Assembly (NCBI GenBank): GCA_023229505.1
Contig: JALNZD010000048.1
Location: forward strand, 1 to 31,321
Direction: 5' to 3'
DNA: 31,321 nt
Origin: Bacteroidales bacterium
GTDB taxonomy: Bacteria > Bacteroidota > Bacteroidia > Bacteroidales > JAGOPY01
Position numbers and translations under genes: made by a program. The notes beneath the pieces are model-generated. The model had not been told where the DNA came from. It saw nothing but the letters and a program-made list of their open reading frames with translations, and ran no database searches. Positions 7,910 through 15,804 of this stretch are shown one piece after another. Each line of letters starts with the position of its first letter. Position 1 is the stretch's first letter.

Positions 7910-8886
7910 GAAAGAACAACTTTGGTACCTTCGAAATCAAAGCCGAAACGAACTTCTTCCAACCCCGCCTTTTTCATGACATGACGGAGTTTGTTACGGT
8001 CAGTAGCATAGAACATTAAGAATCCTCCACCACCTGCCCCAACCAATTTACCACCAACTGCGCCGTTCTTCATGCCAAGTTCGTACCACTCATCAATTTT
8101 TTGGTTACTCATCCCTCCGGAACGTTGCTTTTTGTGTTCCCAGTGCTCATACATTAATTTTCCAAACAATTCAACATCACCTGCCTCCAGCGCTTCTTTG
8201 CTACGGTAGCCAAGCTCCTTAACAAAATGCAGATTCTTCAACATTTCTTCATCACTGCTTTTTGTTCGTGTATTTTGATCTTTTAAAATGCTACTAGCAC
8301 TGCGAGAATAGCCTGTAAAAAATAGTAAAATGTTATCCTCCATATCAAACAATGTGTCCATGGAAATCTTAAGTGGTACTGCCGTAACGCGGTCATCTTT
8401 ATGGAAAGTAAAACAGGTCAGTCCGCCATACGCAGCGATGTATTGATCCTGTTTCCCAATCGGCTCACCGAGACGATCAATCTCAATCTGGCAAGCCATT
8501 TCTGCCAATTCCTGGGGTTGAATAGGATGTTTTCGATGCGCATAAAGCGCATGAATTAAAGCTGTTGTAAAACTACCCGATGAGCCCAAACCCGTACCAG
8601 CCGGGATATCAGCCAAGGTAGTCACTTCAATTTGCGGAGTACGCAGATTCAGTATGCGTAAAGCCTCACGGATTATTCGGTGCTTTACTTCTTCGACACC
8701 AGCCACATGCTCCAATTCGGAATACTTGAGATAAATTCCCTCGGTAAAAGGGCGCATGACTGTCACATATACATACTTATTGATCGCGGCTGCAACAAGG
8801 AAACCCTCATGATCACGATAATAAGAAGGGAGATCGGTGCCGCCACCGCCAAGAGTGATTCGTAACGGACTACGTGTGATAATCAT
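7906..8886 (-). CDS. hddA: D-glycero-D-manno-heptose 7-phosphate 1-kinase (GHMP kinase, HddA-like)
   Basis: The protein of 326 residues starts MIITRSPLRITLGGGGTDLP, the HddA N-terminus, and has the GHMP ATP loop 'PAGTGLGSSGSFTTALIHAL' and a C-terminal 'KLVGAGGGGFLMFY' motif. It phosphorylates heptose 7-phosphate at C1 ahead of GmhB. I chose the ATG at 8886. A longer frame begins at 8913, but its extra nine residues are not part of the family, and the 8886 start leaves a normal 17-base overlap with the Gfo/Idh gene. The hddC start overlaps its stop (ATGA). HddA-type kinases channel heptose into GDP-linked sugars used in O-antigens, S-layer glycans and capsules. Confidence 0.87.
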   Translation of the reverse strand: MIITRSPLRITLGGGGTDLPSYYRDHEGFLVAAAINKYVYVTVMRPFTEGIYLKYSELEHVAGVEEVKHRIIREALRILNLRTPQIEVTTLADIPAGTGLGSSGSFTTALIHALYAHRKHPIQPQELAEMACQIEIDRLGEPIGKQDQYIAAYGGLTCFTFHKDDRVTAVPLKISMDTLFDMEDNILLFFTGYSRSASSILKDQNTRTKSSDEEMLKNLHFVKELGYRSKEALEAGDVELFGKLMYEHWEHKKQRSGGMSNQKIDEWYELGMKNGAVGGKLVGAGGGGFLMFYATDRNKLRHVMKKAGLEEVRFGFDFEGTKVVLS

Positions 8887-9865
8887 AACCAGAATTTTTG
8901 TAAATTTTTTCAATTACTGTTAAAGCCTGCCAGGCATCTTTTAGCCCAACTGATGGTTCACGGTTCAACCTAATATCTTCGTAAAACTCTTCAAGTTCAG
9001 TGGCCCAGGAGTCATCTCCCATCGGGTATTCCCAGGTCGTTGTCTCAGGTGGTCCCATTTCGGGTAACATCTTGTAATAGGTCAAACGCTCAACTCCGTA
9101 ACTTCCACCCAGACCAGAGATTTCCAACTTTGCATCGTGACCATATATCTCCATGGAAAAAAGATTCTTCCACTCTGTACAACTGGCATGAAGAAAGGCC
9201 ACCTGCTGGTTTGCGGTTTTTAGTAGCATGAACCCATTGTCATCCACAGGCATATTCCAGAAATAAGTATTAGCGAATCCCTGTACGTCTTCAAACTCAC
9301 CGAGGAACCAGCGTGAAAGGTCAATAAGATGCGGGCCCTGGTCGATCAATTCACCGCCTCCGGAAAGCTCGGGTTTAGACCTCCATTCTTTGTCATAACC
9401 AATCCGCCCGCCATGTCCATATCTTCCACGTATGAACATTAACTCACCTAAAGCCCCGGCCTCAAATAACGCTCGTGCTTTGCGGAAAGCGCGGTGATAG
9501 CGGTGGTTGAAACCTACATGTACCTTAACCCCAAGTTTTTCAGCGGCTAACATTACTGGTTTTAATTCTGCGGGAGTACGTGCCGCGGGCTTTTCCACTA
9601 AAACATGCTTGCCTGCTTCAATTGCAGCCAGGGTGATCTCCGCAAGCGAATCATGCAGTGTGGCAATAACAACGATTTCTACCTCCGCCAGAGCCAAGAG
9701 GTCACGATAGTCGCTGAATACCTTAGCATCGCTGTTGCCTGCCAATGCTTTTGCCCTTGACTCATTTACATCTGCGCAGGCAACCAACCGACCCTTACCA
9801 CCGAGCGCTTTAGCGCGCTTCTGACCAATAAGTCCGCAACCAATAATTCCAATTTTAAAAATCAT
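8870..9865 (-). CDS. Gfo/Idh/MocA-family sugar oxidoreductase
   Basis: A 331-residue NAD(P)-dependent oxidoreductase starting MIFKIGIIGCGLIGQKRAKA (Rossmann motif). It has the family's conserved 'HVLVEKPAA' (catalytic Lys in EKP) and 'GGGELIDQGPHLIDLSRWFLG', with the DxxxHxID active-site pattern. Members oxidise or reduce hydroxyls of nucleotide sugars or free sugar derivatives. The chosen ATG at 9865 overlaps the preceding SDR stop (ATGA). An in-frame start at 9967 would add 34 residues unlike the family and overlap the SDR by 106 bases. It stands between an SDR and the heptose kinase gene, so it probably acts on the sugar that this cassette modifies; the substrate is unknown. Confidence 0.83.
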   Translation of the reverse strand: MIFKIGIIGCGLIGQKRAKALGGKGRLVACADVNESRAKALAGNSDAKVFSDYRDLLALAEVEIVVIATLHDSLAEITLAAIEAGKHVLVEKPAARTPAELKPVMLAAEKLGVKVHVGFNHRYHRAFRKARALFEAGALGELMFIRGRYGHGGRIGYDKEWRSKPELSGGGELIDQGPHLIDLSRWFLGEFEDVQGFANTYFWNMPVDDNGFMLLKTANQQVAFLHASCTEWKNLFSMEIYGHDAKLEISGLGGSYGVERLTYYKMLPEMGPPETTTWEYPMGDDSWATELEEFYEDIRLNREPSVGLKDAWQALTVIEKIYKNSGYDYHT

Positions 9866-10737
9866 TTGTCTCCCCAATTTAAATTTCGATCCTTTCCAAC
9901 AATTCGACGAAGGGTATAAACATCGCTGGTTTGCAATTCGTCTATGTGATTGGGCCAATTCTCCCATTTATCCCACACTGCGCTGATCAGTTTACCAGTG
10001 ATGCCATTACTTAAATCAGATGCCAAAAAAATAGCAAGAGCTGTCCCATGATCGAAGCTGACACCACCTGATTCTTTCTGCTTTATTGATTTTTCATAAA
10101 ATAATTGGCCGACCTTTTCTGGTCCAGCAGCAAGTACTTCATCGAGCAATCGCGTGTTTAGTGCTCCCGGGGCAATAGCATTCACGTCGATTTTGAACTC
10201 AAGAACCTCTTCAGCGAGCGTTTCAACAAAACGCACGATTGCAGCCTTTGATACAGCATAAGCGCTTATTTTTGGCATTGGATTGGTTGCCCCACCCCCA
10301 GAAAGCTGGATAATCTTGCCATATCCTTGTTTCTTAAAAAATGGCAATACAGCACGACACATGAGTATGGAACCAAAAAGATTTATTTCAATCGCATGAA
10401 CCCAACTTAACCAATCTACTTCTTCAATTGACCCTTTTGGTCCGTAAACTCCTGCATTATTTACCAGAATGTCGATATGGCCAAACTCATTTATTGTTTT
10501 ATCAACAAAATTCCGGACATCATTTTCTTTAGAGACATCTGCTGTAATAGCCAAAATCTTTTGATCGGGAGATATTAAAAAACGAAGATCCTCAGAAACC
10601 TTTGATAAAAGCTGCTCGTTACGTGCACAAAGAGCAACACTTGCTCCTGCTTTCAAATATTCTTTAGCAACATCAAGACCAAACCCCTGATTCCCACCAG
10701 TAATAATAGCTATTTTATTTTTTAAAAATTGATCCAT
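9862..10737 (-). CDS. Classical SDR oxidoreductase with an unusual C-terminal extension
   Basis: The 291-residue protein has the classical SDR motifs: GGNQGFG (residues 14-20), NNAG (93-96), Ser146 and YAVSK (160-164). After the usual C-terminal 'NGITGKLISAVWD' there is an additional tail of about 40 residues rich in Trp, Asp and Arg ('..SDVYTLRRIV..'). That tail is not part of the generic 250-residue SDR fold and is probably a substrate or oligomer element. The gene begins 5 bases after the dehydrogenase-like gene and is ATGA-coupled to the Gfo/Idh gene. The four oxidoreductases together suggest successive redox steps on one sugar. The substrate cannot be named. Confidence 0.82.
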   Translation of the reverse strand: MDQFLKNKIAIITGGNQGFGLDVAKEYLKAGASVALCARNEQLLSKVSEDLRFLISPDQKILAITADVSKENDVRNFVDKTINEFGHIDILVNNAGVYGPKGSIEEVDWLSWVHAIEINLFGSILMCRAVLPFFKKQGYGKIIQLSGGGATNPMPKISAYAVSKAAIVRFVETLAEEVLEFKIDVNAIAPGALNTRLLDEVLAAGPEKVGQLFYEKSIKQKESGGVSFDHGTALAIFLASDLSNGITGKLISAVWDKWENWPNHIDELQTSDVYTLRRIVGKDRNLNWGDK

Positions 10738-10742
10738 TATGA

Positions 10743-12035
10743 TTAATTTGATGTCCCAACTGCCAAATATTTAAATCGATTATCAGATGCAAATTGTGTC
10801 AAAAAACGGTTAGCATCAATTATTATAAGACCGGAATTCAATTTAGCTACGTTATCTGCGATAATTTCCTTGTAAATAGGCCATTCTGTGGCAATTACTA
10901 GTATTTGTACTCCGGCCAAAACATCTAAAGGGTTATCACATTTTTTGACACTCCTTGATAATTCAAGTGGTAATTCTTTAACCACAGGATCATGCACTTG
11001 AATAGAAACACCCTGGTCAATGAGCCAATAGCACAGTTCAACAGATAAAGAACGTCGTAGTGTATCTGTTCCTGGTTTGTATGTAAGACCCCAAATTGCG
11101 ATTGAGCATTGAGTTAACTCAGGGCAAACTGACTGTATCTTTCTTTTTACCCAATTCTTATGTTCGTCGTTGCTTTGCAATATTGATGAAAGAAGAGGGG
11201 TTGATAATTTTTTTTCACTGCTGATATTATTTAGAAACACTAAGTCTCGTGCTAAAGTACCGCCAGCAAAAGGACCACCTGGAGAAAGATAAGCTTTTGG
11301 TCCAATACGATTTTCTGATTTTAATCCTCGCTCAACTTCCTTTGCATCGGCGCCAACTAATTCGCATATCGAAGCAATCTCGTTCATAAAAACAATAGAA
11401 GTTGCAAGAAATGCATTAATGGCATGTTTAGTCATTTCGGCTGACTCAACTGACATCCATTCAATATTGCTGGTAATTGGATTAAGCAATATTTCAAGAC
11501 GCAGTCTATCTATGTTCCTTCTTACGCCTACTATAATTCGATCAGGATTTAGAAACACGTTTAGTGCTTTTCCTAGTCTCAAATTTTCAGGTGAGTACAC
11601 AAATCCAAAGTGTTTATCAGGAAACAAATGATCTGCAATAATTTCCAGCTTTTTAATCGAACCAACAGGCATTTGTGATGAAATAATGATTGTTGTTTCT
11701 GATGGCAAAAACTTCACAGTTTTTACTATCTGATCGAAAACGAAACCCACATCAGCAATATCATCCTCATTAACAGGAGTATCGTATGCTATCCAGAGCA
11801 TCTCAATATCGCTGAGATCAATTTCAGAACCATCAGAAAACTTAAGTAAATCTCCAGCGATTCCTTGTTTTAATAAATCCTCGAGCCCGGGCTCAAAAAT
11901 GGGAGGAATGCCATTATTCAAATCATAAATTACTTTGTGATCATAGTCTAAACCTATGATTTTATTCCCAAGCGACGCAAGACAGGCTGCAGTTACGCAT
12001 CCTAAATGCCATAAACCCTGTACACATACTTTCAT
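10743..12035 (-). CDS. UDP-glucose 6-dehydrogenase-like protein with the catalytic Cys replaced
   Basis: A 430-residue member of the UDP-glucose/GDP-mannose dehydrogenase family. Present are the N-terminal Rossmann region with 'GLWHLGCVTAACLASLG', 'DTPVNEDD' (86-93), 'SPENLRLGKAL' and 'FLNPDRIIVG', and the active-site Lys203/Asn207 in 'MTKHAINAF'. At the position of the catalytic cysteine (usually GG-x-C-x-P-K-D) it reads GPFAGGTLARD, so an ungapped match puts Thr260 where Cys should be, with Asp264 kept. Family enzymes oxidise a primary alcohol to an acid in two steps and need that Cys for the second. This protein may stop at the aldehyde or do other redox work. It is 5 bases upstream of the SDR gene. 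Confidence 0.85.
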   Translation of the reverse strand: MKVCVQGLWHLGCVTAACLASLGNKIIGLDYDHKVIYDLNNGIPPIFEPGLEDLLKQGIAGDLLKFSDGSEIDLSDIEMLWIAYDTPVNEDDIADVGFVFDQIVKTVKFLPSETTIIISSQMPVGSIKKLEIIADHLFPDKHFGFVYSPENLRLGKALNVFLNPDRIIVGVRRNIDRLRLEILLNPITSNIEWMSVESAEMTKHAINAFLATSIVFMNEIASICELVGADAKEVERGLKSENRIGPKAYLSPGGPFAGGTLARDLVFLNNISSEKKLSTPLLSSILQSNDEHKNWVKRKIQSVCPELTQCSIAIWGLTYKPGTDTLRRSLSVELCYWLIDQGVSIQVHDPVVKELPLELSRSVKKCDNPLDVLAGVQILVIATEWPIYKEIIADNVAKLNSGLIIIDANRFLTQFASDNRFKYLAVGTSN

Positions 12036-12086
12036 ATAGCTTAAATGATGTTTAAAATTATCACGTACTCACTGTAAAATACTATA

Positions 12087-13058
12087 TTAATCCCTGGCCT
12101 GGAACACCCACTCATTTTCTTTCAAGTATCGCACTGTTTGAATAACTCCCTCTTGAATACTTAGTTTCGGTTTCCAACCCAATGCACGCATTTTTGAAGT
12201 GTCTAAGAAAATAAAAGGGTTATCCCCAATCCAGCCTCTATCACCTCCTGTGTATTCCAATTGTGGTTGAACTCCTAATTCCGCGCATATCCAACCAATG
12301 GAATCATTCAATTCACAGTAGGAATCAACACCAAGATTAAAAATATTGACTTTATCTGAGGATATTTCTATTGCAATCTGAATGGCATTTAAACAGTCTT
12401 TGATATATAGGTAGGATTTACGCTGCTTGCCATTTCCTAAAACTTTTAAACTTTTTGGATCTTTTTTAAGATTTTTGTAAAAGTCGAATACATGGCCATG
12501 GGTGTAGCGTTCACCGAGAATGGAAACGAATCGAAAAATCCAGGACTGGAAACTGAAACCTTCGCAATACGCCGCAATCAATCCTTCACACGCAAGCTTC
12601 GAGGCACCATAAAGGGATGTTTGAATCGGGAACGGCGCATCCTCCAGCGTGGGGAACACTGCTGCTTCACCATAGACAGAACCGGTAGAGGAAAAGGCAA
12701 TTCGTTTGATGCCATTGACTCGCATTGCTTCGAGCACGTTGTAAGTGGCAATGGTGTTTTGTTCCAAATCTCTACGTGGGTGTTCGGTACCAAAACGGAC
12801 ATCGGCATTAGCGGCAAAATGGAACACGAAATCACAGCTAGCCATAGCCTTGGTAAGGCAGTCTAAATTAAGGATATCGCCATCAATTAAAGTGAATAAT
12901 GGATTGGTCAAGGCTTGTTCAAGAAAGCGTTTATGCCCCGTCGAAAAATTATCATAAACAACAACCGAGGATCCCATTTGTAGCAAATGATCAACCATAT
13001 TGCTCCCTATGAACCCGGCGCCTCCGGTTACAAAGAATCTTATTGGCCCCAATGTCAT
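12087..13058 (-). CDS. Extended SDR, NAD-dependent sugar epimerase/dehydratase (GalE/WbpP-like)
   Basis: A 323-residue extended SDR with FFVTGGAGFIGSNMVDHLLQ at the N-terminus, 'HFAANADVRFGTEHP', an active-site 'SSTGSVYGE' and YGASK (YxxxK), then 'RFVSILGER' and 'KSYLYIKDCLNAI'. This arrangement is typical of nucleotide-sugar 4-epimerases and related 4,6-dehydratases. The precise activity cannot be fixed from motifs. It is the first gene of the oxidoreductase-heptose block, 51 bases ahead of the dehydrogenase-like gene and 23 bases after the glycosyltransferase at 13082-14155. It may epimerise the same sugar handled by the next three enzymes, or supply a separate UDP-sugar. Confidence 0.82.
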   Translation of the reverse strand: MTLGPIRFFVTGGAGFIGSNMVDHLLQMGSSVVVYDNFSTGHKRFLEQALTNPLFTLIDGDILNLDCLTKAMASCDFVFHFAANADVRFGTEHPRRDLEQNTIATYNVLEAMRVNGIKRIAFSSTGSVYGEAAVFPTLEDAPFPIQTSLYGASKLACEGLIAAYCEGFSFQSWIFRFVSILGERYTHGHVFDFYKNLKKDPKSLKVLGNGKQRKSYLYIKDCLNAIQIAIEISSDKVNIFNLGVDSYCELNDSIGWICAELGVQPQLEYTGGDRGWIGDNPFIFLDTSKMRALGWKPKLSIQEGVIQTVRYLKENEWVFQARD

Positions 13059-13081
13059 ATTATCATACTTTTAAAAGAAAC

Positions 13082-14155
13082 CTAACCAATATTACCTTTT
13101 ACTCTTTTTTCCATGGCTTTACAAACCTTGTCCCAATCATCACGCATATACAGGAACCAGGAATAGTCTGAAGCTGTGCATCGCTGATAACCGCGAAGGG
13201 CGATCTCTTTGCGCTGATCGTCGTGTTCGAGGTAATAACGTGCCTTTTGCACAAGTTCTTGATTACTGCTAAAAAATTCTGCTTCTTTCCCTTCCAAATA
13301 GCATTCCGTATGTTGCTTTGTCCTCATCGCCAATAAAAATGTACCACATGCAGGAATTTCAAAGCTCCTGCCGGCCGTTTGGTTTCCATTAAGTTCTGAA
13401 ACAAAACAGAGACCTATCTTTGCACTTTTTAATGCATACAAATATTCTTCATTATTAAGACGTCGAAAATTCACATGGTCATGCAACTTATCGTACTCCA
13501 TTGCACGGTTCCAGCCTGCACCATAAACAGCTACGGGTAACCCCTTGTTCAATTAATGCATTAATTCCATCGCACGTGCGCGGCTCATAATGTCCAACAA
13601 ACAATAGTTCATTCTTCCATTGTTCTTTAATGCTTTGCGGGATTGGGGAGTTATCGAAACGTTTATGATCATAACCAATATACGTAAGCTCAATATGAGG
13701 TTGATTTATATTTTTTTTAAAGCTATATAATCCTGAAGGTTTGTTGTAAAGTAAAGATCAAACAGAGGTAATGTACGGCGTATCAAACGGTAAGCTAATT
13801 TAACATACCATTTTACAGGATTTAACGAATCTGTATTGTGATGTACGAGAAACACCCCACGTTCCTTAAGTAATTTTAGTGTAGAAGGCCAAATCCAAAA
13901 CCCCTTATCAATCCAAATGATTACAGGGTTAATTTTTTCACAAAAGCGGAGAAGGTCACAGTTGCTTTTCCTATAGCGGAGCGAAATAAGTAGAAAGTAA
14001 TCGATACGATTTAGCCATTGAAATTTAAAAGGTTGAGCAAAATAAGGGTCTGAATCAAAAGGATAAACCTCGCAAGTTTTAAATCCTTCCAACGCATTCA
14101 AGCGAGTAAGAGTTGTGCAACCCTTTTCAAATGTTCCTACGAAAACAACTTTCAT
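13082..14155 (-). pseudogene. CgeB-like glycosyltransferase, broken by two compensating frameshifts
   Basis: Three consecutive pieces make one glycosyltransferase of about 357 residues. The first starts at the ATG at 14155 (MKVVFVGTFEKGCTTL) behind a GGAAAG ribosome site and stops in a run of eight A at 13711-13718. The middle piece continues in the next frame ('NINQPHIELTYIGYD..', '..ELLFVGHYEPR'). The third resumes at a G4 run at 13541-13544 and carries 'PVAVYGAGWNRAMEY', 'GRSFEIPACGTFLLA' and the closing '..RYYLEHDDQRKEI' typical of CgeB-like enzymes. One base missing in the A run and one extra in the G run restore a single frame. Either these are sequencing errors or the gene is dead. Confidence 0.78.
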
Positions 14156-14235
14156 AAATCTTTCCTTTTTCAGAACGTATAATTTTAAATTTGCCACAAA
14201 ACATTCATTTTCTATTTATCTTAAACAATTTTCCT

Positions 14236-15804
14236 CTATAACTTTCGTCTAAATGCAACTGGTAAAAATCGTAAGATCAGATTTGATGCATGCAGTCGAG
14301 ATTCCACAGAGAGAAAACGCCAATATCTAATGACACAAAATACCTGAGCGGCAAACCCTAATGTGACAAACGCTATGTGAAATGTTGGCCACATTATCAT
14401 TGCTGCCATACTTATTGCCGTTACCAAGAGCGATGCAAGTACCCACCGGAATACGCTGGTTGGCCACCTCAATGCATTATCTTTCAGCCACTTGCGTGCC
14501 ACCAAAACGTAACATATTACACTTGCAATCTCTGTAATAAGCAAAGCAAGTGCAGCGCCGCTAATCCCCATAACTTTCACAAATAAAAACAAGCCAACTA
14601 AAGCAAGAAAACCAGACAGTGCTGAAATCCGGAGCTGGGCTCGTAATAGATTATTACCTTGTGTAATTGCCATCGCCGGCTGAGCAATACCAAATATTAA
14701 TACTCCCAGAGATAACATGCCGAACAACATTGGATCGAAAATAACTTTTCCCCGTGTCCATATTTCGAAAAAAGGCCCTACAAAAGCTTGTAAAATAATT
14801 ACTGATGGAGCCATTGCACAAATTACAGCCAACCATATAATACTAAATGTCATTTCGCTACGTCTCTGGTCCCGCTGATTTAAAAATCGCATAAGTTCGG
14901 GCATTATTGGGTTTGTGATTGTCGCTAATCCTTGTAGCGCAACACTTGCCCCTGTTCGCATAGTTACAAACGCAACCATTCCAGACAACCCTGATAATGG
15001 CAAAAGAAGAAGACGATAGCCTTGCTGGCGAATCATTTCCAAAAGGGACTTTAGTGTTAATAATTGCGAGTTAAAGAAGTTTTTCAAACCAAGCTTTAAA
15101 TTGGGTTTGACAGGATACAATCCCTCCTTAACTAATAACCGCCAAGTATCAATGCCGAAAGGGATATTGACCAGAAAGATGCTAATAGCCCAAATAATAC
15201 CTGTTTCGAGGAGTGAAGAGCCAAGAAGAACAGCAAAAAGTGGGCAAATATTGGTAAAAAGTGTCATTACAACTCCCCACCATGCAAATCGGGGGTAATA
15301 ACCAAAGGGGAACAAGGCTTGAGTAGCTATACCAAGGATAGAACCGGTAAAAGCCCACACCAAAATAGAAAACAAGACAATCAGCCCACCCGACTGTGAT
15401 AAATTTGGTTCACTGCCTAAAAAATGAGGGAGAATGCCAAAAAAGTTTAGTAAAAATATAATCGAAAATTCGATTATTCCAAGCGTTAAAGCGATTGGCA
15501 TTGAGGACCACAACACCAACTTTATCAGACACCTGTTCTGGGCGCCGATGCGCAGAAATTCGTAACGCAAAAATTGCTGATGCCCAAGATCAAGAAGTTG
15601 AAACATACCTATCAACGCCTGAGCTGCTAACCAAATGCCATAAGTCTTACTGTCCCAAAACTGAAGGTAAATCGGAACAAGTAAAAGTTGAGTCAGAAGG
15701 TTTATACCAATCCCACTCCATGCAGCTATGCCACCCGATATAATTCGCCTGGTTGTAGTCAAAAGAAATAATATTAGTTTTTTTAATAGGTTTAATAAAT
15801 TCAA
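14236..15804 (-). CDS. wzx: Wzx-type polysaccharide flippase (MATE/MOP family membrane protein)
   Basis: A strongly hydrophobic protein of 522 residues with about 12-14 membrane segments. Its start is typical of O-antigen translocases ('GGIAAWSGIGINLLTQLLLV', 'YGIWLAAQALIG'), with a loop '..EMIRQQGYRLLLLPLSGLSG' mid-protein. It would flip the lipid-linked repeat unit across the inner membrane for Wzy. No ATG lies in the first 65 codons; TTG at 15804 is the best start. It would overlap the neighbour's expected TGA as TTGA, like the ATGA couplings elsewhere. The annotated methyltransferase frame overlaps its 5' end by 158 bases, which I attribute to a lost stop in that gene. Confidence 0.85.
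   Translation of the reverse strand: MNLLNLLKKLILFLLTTTRRIISGGIAAWSGIGINLLTQLLLVPIYLQFWDSKTYGIWLAAQALIGMFQLLDLGHQQFLRYEFLRIGAQNRCLIKLVLWSSMPIALTLGIIEFSIIFLLNFFGILPHFLGSEPNLSQSGGLIVLFSILVWAFTGSILGIATQALFPFGYYPRFAWWGVVMTLFTNICPLFAVLLGSSLLETGIIWAISIFLVNIPFGIDTWRLLVKEGLYPVKPNLKLGLKNFFNSQLLTLKSLLEMIRQQGYRLLLLPLSGLSGMVAFVTMRTGASVALQGLATITNPIMPELMRFLNQRDQRRSEMTFSIIWLAVICAMAPSVIILQAFVGPFFEIWTRGKVIFDPMLFGMLSLGVLIFGIAQPAMAITQGNNLLRAQLRISALSGFLALVGLFLFVKVMGISGAALALLITEIASVICYVLVARKWLKDNALRWPTSVFRWVLASLLVTAISMAAMIMWPTFHIAFVTLGFAAQVFCVIRYWRFLSVESRLHASNLILRFLPVAFRRKL

Noticed and set aside
8887..8913. Upstream in-frame start for hddA
   Set aside because: The nine added residues are not part of the kinase family, and the ATG at 8886 gives a normal short overlap.
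9866..9967. Upstream in-frame start extending the Gfo/Idh protein by 34 residues
   Set aside because: The Rossmann motif begins right after the ATG at 9865, which also forms an ATGA overlap; the extension is SDR-coding sequence.
10743..12035. Ordinary UDP-glucose dehydrogenase making UDP-glucuronate
   Set aside because: The catalytic cysteine is replaced by Thr in an otherwise aligned motif, so a standard four-electron oxidation is unlikely.
12492..12866. Plus-strand frame of 124 codons opposite the extended SDR
   Set aside because: It lies over the conserved SDR active-site region on the other strand and has no recognisable motif.
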